Positions 1 through 5,575 of a stretch of 5,874 bases of DNA are shown here, piece after piece. Every line of letters starts with the position of its first letter. The first letter of the stretch is position 1. Under the pieces are notes generated by a model. The model was not told where the DNA came from. It made no database searches and saw nothing but the letters and a program-made list of their open reading frames with translations. The stretch spans positions 1 through 5,874 of the forward strand of contig JAICMB010000232.1 in the NCBI GenBank assembly GCA_025929455.1. Direction: 5' to 3'. This DNA is from Bryobacteraceae bacterium. GTDB lineage: Bacteria; Acidobacteriota; Terriglobia; Bryobacterales; Bryobacteraceae. The position numbers and the translations under genes are program-made.

Positions 1-469
1 GCACCGCGGCATGCGCGGCGTGCATTTTGGAGACGATATCGAGCGTGCGGGAGGTGTAGGCGCTCGACTCCATGTCGATCTCGACGCGCGTGCCGATGCC
101 GCTCGCACGTTTTACGAGCGCGTCCACGTTGGCGATGCAGGCGGATTCGGAGAAGTCTAAGCCGAACTGTGTGAGCTTGATCGAGACGGTGGAGGGCAGC
201 TGGGCGGCCGCAACGCGGTCGAGCGCCTGCAGGTAGGTTTCGAGGCAGCGCTTCGCTTCGACAAGGGACGTGACGTTCTCGCCAAGGTAATCAATGGAGC
301 TTTGGATGCCTTCGCCGCGCAGACGCTCGAGCACGCGCAGTTCCTGTTCGAGCGAGTGCCCCGCGACAAAGCGGGAGGTGATGCGGTCCGCAATGGGCGA
401 TGTTTCCACCCAGTGCCGGAGCGCGCCGTTCTGTGATAGCGACAGCAGTACGCTGCGTAGCACCTGCAT
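1..469 (-). CDS. Proline dehydrogenase (monofunctional PRODH), N-terminal part; gene runs off the left edge
   Basis: FAD-dependent oxidation of L-proline to pyrroline-5-carboxylate, the first step of proline catabolism; electrons normally pass to membrane quinones. Seen: 156 codons are present. Residues 24-37 (SPIADRITSRFVAG), 60-66 (DYLGENV), 96-105 (SIKLTQFGLD) and 131-139 (IDMESSAYT) match conserved blocks of the bacterial PRODH TIM barrel. K98 and D132 sit where the family has its substrate-contacting Lys and Asp. The protein starts directly at the PRODH domain, without the DNA-binding and dimerisation region of PutA, so it is the short monofunctional type (about 300 aa; called PutB or FadM in some species). 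About half is missing, including the C-terminal arginine motif that binds the proline carboxylate. Start: an in-frame TGA lies immediately upstream (470-472), so ATG at 469 is the most upstream possible start. The Shine-Dalgarno site is weak. It is divergent from the TonB-dependent receptor, with 90 bp between the starts. Confidence 0.9.
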   Translation of the reverse strand, partial: MQVLRSVLLSLSQNGALRHWVETSPIADRITSRFVAGHSLEQELRVLERLRGEGIQSSIDYLGENVTSLVEAKRCLETYLQALDRVAAAQLPSTVSIKLTQFGLDFSESACIANVDALVKRASGIGTRVEIDMESSAYTSRTLDIVSKMHAAHAAV

Positions 470-496
470 TCAGGATATCGTGCATGCCTGGCCCGG

Positions 497-525
497 TTGA
501 CAGTTTCCCGGCATTGTGAAAACAT
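497..525 (+). promoter_or_regulatory. Candidate sigma-70-type promoter of the TonB-dependent receptor gene
   Basis: A perfect TTGACA hexamer lies at 497-502. A 17-nt spacer leads to a weak -10-like hexamer AAACAT at 520-525, with 3 of 6 consensus matches. The predicted transcript would begin near 532, giving a leader of about 28 nt before the ATG at 560. The -35 match is good and the -10 is poor, so this may be an activator-dependent promoter or a chance match. It overlaps the dyad at 509-530. Confidence 0.4.
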
Positions 526-530
526 TGCCG
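509..530. promoter_or_regulatory. 22-bp imperfect dyad, candidate operator between proline dehydrogenase and the receptor
   Basis: The two arms CGGCA-t-TGT (509-517) and ACA-t-TGCCG (522-530) are inverted copies with the central mismatch in the same place, separated by GAAA. Eight of 11 positions pair. The site lies in the 90-bp divergent spacer and covers the candidate -10 of the receptor gene. It also sits 40 bp upstream of the proline dehydrogenase start. The architecture suits a dimeric helix-turn-helix regulator, but I do not recognise the motif as that of a known factor. Confidence 0.4.
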
Positions 531-559
531 ACAAGATCACCGTTGGGGGTTCTCACACG

Positions 560-3500
560 ATGGTTCGTTCCATTGCGATAGGAGTAGTGTTCTGCTCTGC
601 ATTGATGCTGCTCGCACAAGCGCCGACGGGCGACATCGCGGGTATCGTTTATGATCCGAGCGGCGCGGTTCTGGCAAAGGCGCCGGTCACGATTACGGAT
701 AAAGGCACGCGACTCGAACGGTCTGTCACGACCAACGAGAACGGATATTTCGCGGCCGGCTCGTTGTCAGCCGGTGTTTACGCGGTGCGCGTTTCGGCGC
801 CGGGGTTCCGGACGATCGAACGCGATGCGACGGTTGCGACCGGCGCTGTCACGACCGTCGATTTGCATCTTGAAATGGGCGAGACCAGGGAAGTGGTGCA
901 CGTGGAGTCCGTCGCGCCGCAGATCGAGTATGAGCGCCACACCATCGATGGCGTGGTCACACGGCAGCAGATACAGAACCTGCCGTTGAACGGGCGGAGC
1001 TTTCTGCAACTCGCGTTTCTCGAGCCCGGCGTTACGGTATCGGCGAACAATCAGGGACAGTACAACCGCGCGTTCGACGTTTCGGTATTGGGCGGCGATT
1101 CGAGCACTACCCGCATCACGGTTGACGGTGCGATCATCAACGATCCGGTGGACGGCGGCACGGAGCAGAACTTCTCGCAGGAGATCGTGCAGGAATTTCA
1201 GGTCTCGTCGGTGAATTTCGATCTTTCGACCGGGATCGCGGCAGGCGGCGCCGTGAACGTTGTCACGCGATCCGGGAGCAACCAATTTCACGGCAGTGGG
1301 TACTTCTTTTTCCGCGATCACAATATGTCGGCGTATCCGGCGCTGCAGCGCGATCCGAATAACCCGGACCCGTTCTTCGCGCGCCGGCAGCCCGGTTTTT
1401 GGCTAGGCGGCCCTATCAAAAAGGACCGGCTGTTTTTCTTCACGAATTATGAACACAACAATCAACGCGGCGTGTTCAGCACCATACCGAGCGATCCGAC
1501 GTTCCGGAATCTGGGAACCGTGAGCACGAGCCCATACAACGGTAACCAGGTGAGCGCCCGTCTCGACTACCGCATCACCGACCGGCACAGTGCGTTTGTG
1601 CGGTATTCGCATGACGGCAACAATTCGTTTGCGCCGCGCGGCAGCGGGCTTCCGTCAACGTGGGTGTCGAATACGAACTGGGCTGACAGCGGAGTGCTTT
1701 CACTCATCAGCGCATTCACGTCGAATCTTGTGAACGAAGCACGTTTCTCGGAGACGTTCTGGCGCAATAACAACACCATTCCGACGGCGGCGCAGTGCCC
1801 GGATTGCCTCGGGCTAGGCGGTCCGCATATTTCGATCGAAGGTACCGGGTTCAGCATCGGCAATCAGACGAACACACCGCAGTCGCGGCTGTTACGGCGC
1901 TATATCTACGCGGACAATGTTACGCTCCAGCACGGCAATCATCGGTTCAAGTTCGGCGGTGAGTGGGAGTATCAGTACGGCGTCGGAACTTATACGGTCG
2001 ACTCACCCGCGGATGTAACGTTGTTCTCGCCCGCGGAGGTAATGCAGTTCGCACCGGCGCTGGTTCCATTTCTGCCCAAGAGTTTCAATTCGATGACAGA
2101 CATCCTTCGTTTGCCGCTAAAGAGTTTCAGCTTCGGTCTGGGCGATATCAATCAGCCGCCACCATTTCAGCGCGGCAACGCGGATCATAACAACCGGTTC
2201 CATTTCTACTGGCAGGATTCGTGGAAGCTGAAGCCACGATTCACGTTGAACTATGGGCTCGGCTACTCCTATGAAAGTAACCTGCTGAATCACGACCTCG
2301 TGAAGCCGCGGTGGCTGACACCGCTGGTCGGAGCGAATGGCCTGGGGAACGAGTATCACGCACCGTTGCACTTTTCTCCGATGCTCGGCTTCGCATGGGC
2401 AGTTACTAAGGACAACAAGACGGTGGTGCGCGGCGGGGCCGGAATTTACTACGACACGATCGATCTGGAGCTGCGGCTGATTGAGCGCGCTTATATCGGA
2501 CCGCTCGGCGCCGGGTACGTCGTACTTCCGGGATCGCTGATTCCGAATCCGATTCCCGGCATTCCCGGCGTGAAGCAGGGGACGCCGCTGGAATTCAATG
2601 CGCCGACCGCATTCTCGGGTAACGCACTGATGGCGATTTTGCCCGCTGTACGTGCCACTACGGCGGGGCAGTTACATATCAATCCCAACAACAAGGATCT
2701 GTCAGTTACAACCATCGACCTGTTCAAGACTGGAACGGAATTGTTCGCGCGCGATTTCGTGCCGCCGTATGCGCAGCACGCGAGTATCGGAATTCAGCGG
2801 CAGGTCACGTCGGACTTTACGATCAGCGCCGATTTTGTGTACCGCCATTTTCTGCATCAGACGCTGCGCGATCTCGATGTAAATCGGTATGACCGCTTTG
2901 TCAACGGCCAGCGTACACCGGTGATTCCGGTTTGTCCGGCCGCGCTGACGCTGGCGCCAGGCGCGCCGTGTTCGAATGGGGCGGTTGAGGAGATTTTCAG
3001 CGGCGGGCGTACCACTTACAAGGCGCTGCTCCTAAAAGGCGATAAACGGTTCGCGCGCCGGTATCAGATGCAGGTGTCGTATGCGTATCAGGACCAGCGT
3101 GGCATCAATGGCATCTACAACCTGGATAACTGGTTTGAATACACGGGACCGCAGGGCCCCAAGAGCATTCTGAACGTTTCGGGGATGGTAGATCTGCCGT
3201 GGAAGTTTCAGGTCTCGTTTATCTCTACTTACAGCAGCCGGAGTGCCTTTCAACCAGTCATCCCGGGTGTGGACTTGACCGGCAGCGGCATTTCCGGGTT
3301 CCCGTTGCCGGGGATGGGCGGGGAGCTTTTTAATGCTGGACTGGGAAAGGGTGACCTGGTGCGGCTGGTCAATCAGTACAACCAGAGTTATGCGGGAAAG
3401 CCGGGACCCAATCCGTCGCAGACGTTTCCGCTCGTGACGCTGCCGGCGAATTACGATTTTGGACGGAACTTCAACTCACAAGACGTGCGGCTTACGAAGT

Positions 3501-3694
3501 TCTTCCGCTGGGCAGAGCGGTATGAACTGCAGGTTTTTGTGGAGGGATTCAATGTGTTTAATGTTGCGAACCTGGGGGGATACAGCAATAATCTACTGAA
3601 TCCGGCGTTTGGCGAGCCTACCTCGCGCGCGGGGAACATTTTTGGGACGGGCGGGCCGCGGGCGTTCCAGGTGGGGTCGCGGTTTTCGTTTTGA
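560..3694 (+). CDS. TonB-dependent receptor, Oar-like, with N-terminal carboxypeptidase-regulatory-like domain
   Basis: Outer-membrane active-transport receptor powered by TonB-ExbB-ExbD; the substrate cannot be read from the sequence. Seen (1044 aa): signal peptide about 1-21 (hydrophobic stretch 5-19, likely cut near LLAQA); a CarboxypepD_reg-like beta-sandwich at about 24-106 (GIVYDPSG at 28-35, TNENGYF at 58-64, AGVYAVRVSAPGF at 71-83); a plug domain at about 108-236 (LPLNGRSFLQL at 141-151, GGAVNVVTRSGSN at 229-241); then a beta-barrel to the C-terminus, ending in SRFSF with the terminal Phe typical of outer-membrane barrels. Length is usual for the Oar/acidobacterial receptor group. The mature protein has only four Cys, in two close pairs (413/416 and 792/804). 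No SusD-like partner is adjacent, and no TonB box is evident. Start: the ORF opens at a TTG at 497, but that triplet is part of a TTGACA hexamer, and only the ATG at 560 puts the signal peptide at the N-terminus. A GGGGG run at 545-549 is a weak ribosome site. Confidence 0.95.
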   Translation: MVRSIAIGVVFCSALMLLAQAPTGDIAGIVYDPSGAVLAKAPVTITDKGTRLERSVTTNENGYFAAGSLSAGVYAVRVSAPGFRTIERDATVATGAVTTVDLHLEMGETREVVHVESVAPQIEYERHTIDGVVTRQQIQNLPLNGRSFLQLAFLEPGVTVSANNQGQYNRAFDVSVLGGDSSTTRITVDGAIINDPVDGGTEQNFSQEIVQEFQVSSVNFDLSTGIAAGGAVNVVTRSGSNQFHGSGYFFFRDHNMSAYPALQRDPNNPDPFFARRQPGFWLGGPIKKDRLFFFTNYEHNNQRGVFSTIPSDPTFRNLGTVSTSPYNGNQVSARLDYRITDRHSAFVRYSHDGNNSFAPRGSGLPSTWVSNTNWADSGVLSLISAFTSNLVNEARFSETFWRNNNTIPTAAQCPDCLGLGGPHISIEGTGFSIGNQTNTPQSRLLRRYIYADNVTLQHGNHRFKFGGEWEYQYGVGTYTVDSPADVTLFSPAEVMQFAPALVPFLPKSFNSMTDILRLPLKSFSFGLGDINQPPPFQRGNADHNNRFHFYWQDSWKLKPRFTLNYGLGYSYESNLLNHDLVKPRWLTPLVGANGLGNEYHAPLHFSPMLGFAWAVTKDNKTVVRGGAGIYYDTIDLELRLIERAYIGPLGAGYVVLPGSLIPNPIPGIPGVKQGTPLEFNAPTAFSGNALMAILPAVRATTAGQLHINPNNKDLSVTTIDLFKTGTELFARDFVPPYAQHASIGIQRQVTSDFTISADFVYRHFLHQTLRDLDVNRYDRFVNGQRTPVIPVCPAALTLAPGAPCSNGAVEEIFSGGRTTYKALLLKGDKRFARRYQMQVSYAYQDQRGINGIYNLDNWFEYTGPQGPKSILNVSGMVDLPWKFQVSFISTYSSRSAFQPVIPGVDLTGSGISGFPLPGMGGELFNAGLGKGDLVRLVNQYNQSYAGKPGPNPSQTFPLVTLPANYDFGRNFNSQDVRLTKFFRWAERYELQVFVEGFNVFNVANLGGYSNNLLNPAFGEPTSRAGNIFGTGGPRAFQVGSRFSF

Positions 3695-3749
3695 GGAGGG
3701 CGGAGGCGGCTGAGGAGTGGCCAACGGTCGGAGCCGGGCATAGGCTACA
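3695..3749. other. Purine-rich intergenic stretch after the receptor gene
   Basis: No gene is visible here. Directly after the stop codon there are five GG tracts with single-base gaps (3695-3709), and TGAGGAG occurs twice (3692-3698, overlapping the stop, and 3711-3717). A 4-bp stem, AGCC 3732-3735 with GGCT 3743-3746, is too weak and has no T run, so I do not call a terminator. Confidence 0.5.
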
Positions 3750-3840
3750 AGGACTTCGGCGGTGGCTCTTGTGCGGACGAGGGCCGATTCACAATCAGCC
3801 GTAGGTTGACAACCTGCCCCACCACGTGGCGGGAAGTCCT
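3750..3840. repeat. 91-bp palindromic element with 8-bp terminal inverted repeats and three internal hairpins
   Basis: The ends AGGACTTC (3750-3757) and GAAGTCCT (3833-3840) are perfect inverted repeats. Inside are three adjacent palindromes separated by 2 nt each: GGCCGATT-cac-AATCAGCC (3782-3800, 7 of 8 pairs), AGGTTG-a-CAACCT (3803-3815, perfect) and CCCaCCACGTGGcGGG (3818-3833, 7 of 8 pairs with a perfect CCACGTGG core). As DNA or RNA it could fold into a closing stem with three hairpins. There is no coding potential. Known: REP/BIME-like and MITE-like elements have this kind of build and often lie between genes. Inferred: this is probably a dispersed intergenic repeat of the genome, but copy number cannot be judged from one window. 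No target-site duplication is evident. Confidence 0.55.
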
Positions 3841-3870
3841 CAGGAGACCCGCTGACGGTACGCGGCGGGA

Positions 3871-3876
3871 AGGAGG
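3871..3876 (+). promoter_or_regulatory. Strong Shine-Dalgarno site that fixes a GTG start
   Basis: AGGAGG is the consensus anti-16S complement and lies 6 nt before the GTG at 3883. It supports GTG initiation for the exported methyltransferase, whose signal peptide begins at that codon. Confidence 0.85.
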
Positions 3877-3882
3877 TCGAGC

Positions 3883-4542
3883 GTGCGGTATTTCGCGGTG
3901 CTGGCGGGCGTGCTGATGTTTGTGCCGGTGCGCGGCCAGGCTGTGCATCCGTTGACCGGGCGGCACATTGCACCGGTGATGAGCGCGGCGGGTGCGGACT
4001 GGTTGGACCGCGGTGATCGCGAGCAGGAAGAGCAACCCGAGCGCGCCCTGGACCTGATCGGCATCCGACCCGGCATGGCGGTGGCGGATGTCGGTGCGGG
4101 CACAGGTTACATGAGCCTGCGGATTGCGAGGCGCACCGGGCCGTCAGGCCGTGTGTACGCGAACGACATACAGCCGGAGATGCTGGAAAAGCTGAGCGCG
4201 AACGCGCGTGCGGCGGGCCTTTCAAATATCGAGACGGTGGCCGGCGGCGAAACCGATGCGAAGCTACCGGCCGGGCGTATGGATGTGGTGCTGCTGGTGG
4301 ACGTGTATCACGAGTTTGCGCGGCCGCAAGAAATGCTGCGGAGCATCCGGCGCTCGCTCAAGCGCGATGGCCGTCTGGTGCTGCTCGAATATAAGAAAGA
4401 GGACCCCTCGGTGCCGATCCGGCCGGACCACAAGATGAGCGTCCGCGAAGCGAAGATCGAAGTGGAAGCGGAAGGGTTTCAGCTCGACAAAGTGATTGAC
4501 GCGCTGCCACGGCAACACATCCTGTTTTTCAAAAAGAACTAA
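3883..4542 (+). CDS. Exported class I SAM-dependent methyltransferase
   Basis: Predicted Rossmann-fold methyltransferase of 219 aa; the substrate is unknown. Seen: an N-terminal hydrophobic segment at residues 3-16 after MRY, ending in VRGQA, reads as a Sec signal peptide. After it, HPLTGRHIAPVM and GADWLDR lead into motif I VADVGAGTGY (67-76), the glycine-rich SAM loop. YANDIQPEML (92-101) carries the acidic residue D95 at the end of strand beta-2 that usually holds the SAM ribose. DVVLLVDVYHEF (134-145) is the beta-4 region, and GRLVLLEYK (163-171) is beta-5. The fold is complete and of usual length. It starts at GTG with a consensus ribosome site. It lies 188 bp after the receptor gene with a palindromic element between, so it may be transcribed separately. 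Its stop overlaps the convergent RDD gene by 4 nt. The signal peptide is odd, because SAM is a cytoplasmic cofactor; the segment could instead be an uncleaved anchor facing the cytoplasm. Confidence 0.88.
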   Translation: MRYFAVLAGVLMFVPVRGQAVHPLTGRHIAPVMSAAGADWLDRGDREQEEQPERALDLIGIRPGMAVADVGAGTGYMSLRIARRTGPSGRVYANDIQPEMLEKLSANARAAGLSNIETVAGGETDAKLPAGRMDVVLLVDVYHEFARPQEMLRSIRRSLKRDGRLVLLEYKKEDPSVPIRPDHKMSVREAKIEVEAEGFQLDKVIDALPRQHILFFKKN

Positions 4543-5384
4543 TACGGGGTTGGGAAGGTTTTGGACATGTGGTCGTGCCAGGTGAGCGATTCCTCGTCGA
4601 CCAGCGCCCATGCGATTCCCAGTCCGGCGGCGAACAGTCCGAGAACGCCGCATCCCATGCGCCAGAAGCGCTCGCGGCGCGTCGGCGGGCGTCCGTCGAA
4701 ATTGACGACGCGCATGCGCACGGCGCGCATGCCGGCGGTATCTCCGTTCGCGATGCACCACATGGCGCGGTAGAGCAGCGCAATGAGCGCGGCCGCGGCC
4801 ACGAAGAACGGAATGGTCTGTTTGAGGAGGATAAACTCGCCACCCGCTATGTGAAACACGGCCGCAAACAGGCCGGCGCCGAGTGCGATCATGCTCGCAT
4901 CGAAGGCGGCGGCCATAACGCGATGCGTGGGCGTGGCCACGGGCTCATCGCACAGTTCGCTGCCGGCGCACGGGCTGGCATGCGGTAACGGCAGCGGGTT
5001 GAAATCGAGCCGGCTCTGGCCGGGGATTTCGCGGGGAGTTCTGGCGCGGCGCGGCGCTTCGGAGCGGCGCGGGTTGCGCGCGCGGACCGGTTGCGGAGCG
5101 ATGGTTTCAAACGGGACGACGCGGGGCAGGTCTCGCGGAAACAGCGAGCGCTGCAACGCCGGCCGCGCGGCCGAGCCGGAAGGGTCACCTCCGGCCAGCA
5201 CCTCGGGACGGGCGCGTTCGCGGACGCGCTCCTGCGGGGCTTCGTGCTCTTCCATGCGCAAGGCGGGCGCAGTGGCATGGGTGTTGACGGGATAGGTGCG
5301 CGCCGCGGCATCCAGTCTGCGTCCACAGCGATGGCAGCGGTGGTCGTCGTCGCCGTTGGTGGCGCGGCAAAATCGGCAGGTCAT
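4539..5384 (-). CDS. Zinc-ribbon and RDD-domain membrane protein
   Basis: 281 aa; inner-membrane protein of unknown function. Seen: an N-terminal zinc ribbon with two CxxC knuckles (C3/C6 and C17/C20); then a long polar linker rich in Arg, Pro, Ala and Glu (about 25-150), probably disordered; then an RDD domain (about 152-277). The RDD domain begins HRVMAAAFD, giving the R155-x6-D162 pattern, and has hydrophobic segments at about 163-180, 190-211 and 244-262. It carries the GDTAGMRAVRMRVV block (214-227) and ends with WALVDEESLTWHD (259-271), the conserved C-terminal part with D263 and D271. Known: RDD proteins are small membrane proteins, a few linked to Na+/H+ exchange or transport, most uncharacterised. 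Start: ATG at 5384 is the only usable start, since no ATG, GTG or TTG occurs before the in-frame TGA at 5430-5432; the ribosome site is weak. It is convergent with the methyltransferase and divergent from the LptD-like gene. Confidence 0.85.
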   Translation of the reverse strand: MTCRFCRATNGDDDHRCHRCGRRLDAAARTYPVNTHATAPALRMEEHEAPQERVRERARPEVLAGGDPSGSAARPALQRSLFPRDLPRVVPFETIAPQPVRARNPRRSEAPRRARTPREIPGQSRLDFNPLPLPHASPCAGSELCDEPVATPTHRVMAAAFDASMIALGAGLFAAVFHIAGGEFILLKQTIPFFVAAAALIALLYRAMWCIANGDTAGMRAVRMRVVNFDGRPPTRRERFWRMGCGVLGLFAAGLGIAWALVDEESLTWHDHMSKTFPTPY

Positions 5385-5575
5385 GTCTCGCTCACAGCTC
5401 CCGTCGCCGCGATCGATCGAGCGCGACTTTCATTTTGCGGCGGTGTTCATCACCATGTTACGGTTTACGGTTGAGAAAGCACCCCCCGCCCGAAGTTCCT
5501 GCGCAGGAAGGCTTACCGCAACAGAGCCTTGCTTTCGTTCATAACATATTTGGGCAAAAATGTCACGGGAAAAAT
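5385..5575. other. Divergent intergenic region between the RDD gene and the LptD-like gene
   Basis: About 190 bp with no convincing gene. It must hold the start signals of both flanking genes. Seen: a tandem 7-bp repeat TTACGGT (5458-5464, 5465-5471), a C-rich run (5482-5487), a 14-bp perfect palindrome (5496-5509) and an AT-rich patch (5538-5560) that is the best place for a plus-strand promoter. No pair of good -35 and -10 hexamers stands out on either strand. Confidence 0.6.
5496..5509. promoter_or_regulatory. 14-bp perfect palindrome, candidate operator
   Basis: TTCCTGCGCAGGAA is fully self-complementary (7 of 7 pairs). It lies about 80 bp before the LptD-like start and about 110 bp before the RDD start. 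There is no T run after it, so a terminator is unlikely. It could bind a dimeric regulator, but no known motif is recognised. Confidence 0.35.

Noticed and set aside
157..540. Minus-strand ORF of 127 aa at the left end
   Set aside because: It is the shifted frame of the proline dehydrogenase, very rich in Arg, Ser, Pro and Cys, with no recognisable domain; the dehydrogenase frame has clear conserved motifs.
767..1321. Minus-strand ORF of 184 aa inside the receptor gene
   Set aside because: It lies fully antisense to the well-conserved plug region, has no ribosome site and no recognisable family.
3732..3746. AGCC/GGCT stem as a terminator of the receptor gene
   Set aside because: The stem is only 4 bp with a 7-nt loop and no T run after it.
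3750..3840. Insertion-sequence remnant or CRISPR-like repeat
   Set aside because: There is no transposase fragment, no target duplication and no spaced direct repeats; the structure is inverted, not direct.
3831..3850. A fourth hairpin, TCCT-c-AGGA flanked by GGG and CCC
   Set aside because: It needs a 3x3 internal loop and competes with the right terminal repeat of the element, so it is not counted as a separate feature.
3593..4225. Minus-strand ORF of 210 aa spanning the receptor end, the spacer and the methyltransferase
   Set aside because: The composition is almost only Arg, Pro, Ala and Ser, it covers two real genes and the palindromic element, and it has no domain.
4569..4988. Plus-strand ORF of 139 aa opposite the RDD gene
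   Set aside because: It is antisense to the RDD domain whose motifs are clear, and has no ribosome site or recognisable fold.
5091..5474. Plus-strand ORF of 127 aa extending into the divergent spacer
   Set aside because: Most of it mirrors the linker of the RDD protein; it is low-complexity and has no supported start.
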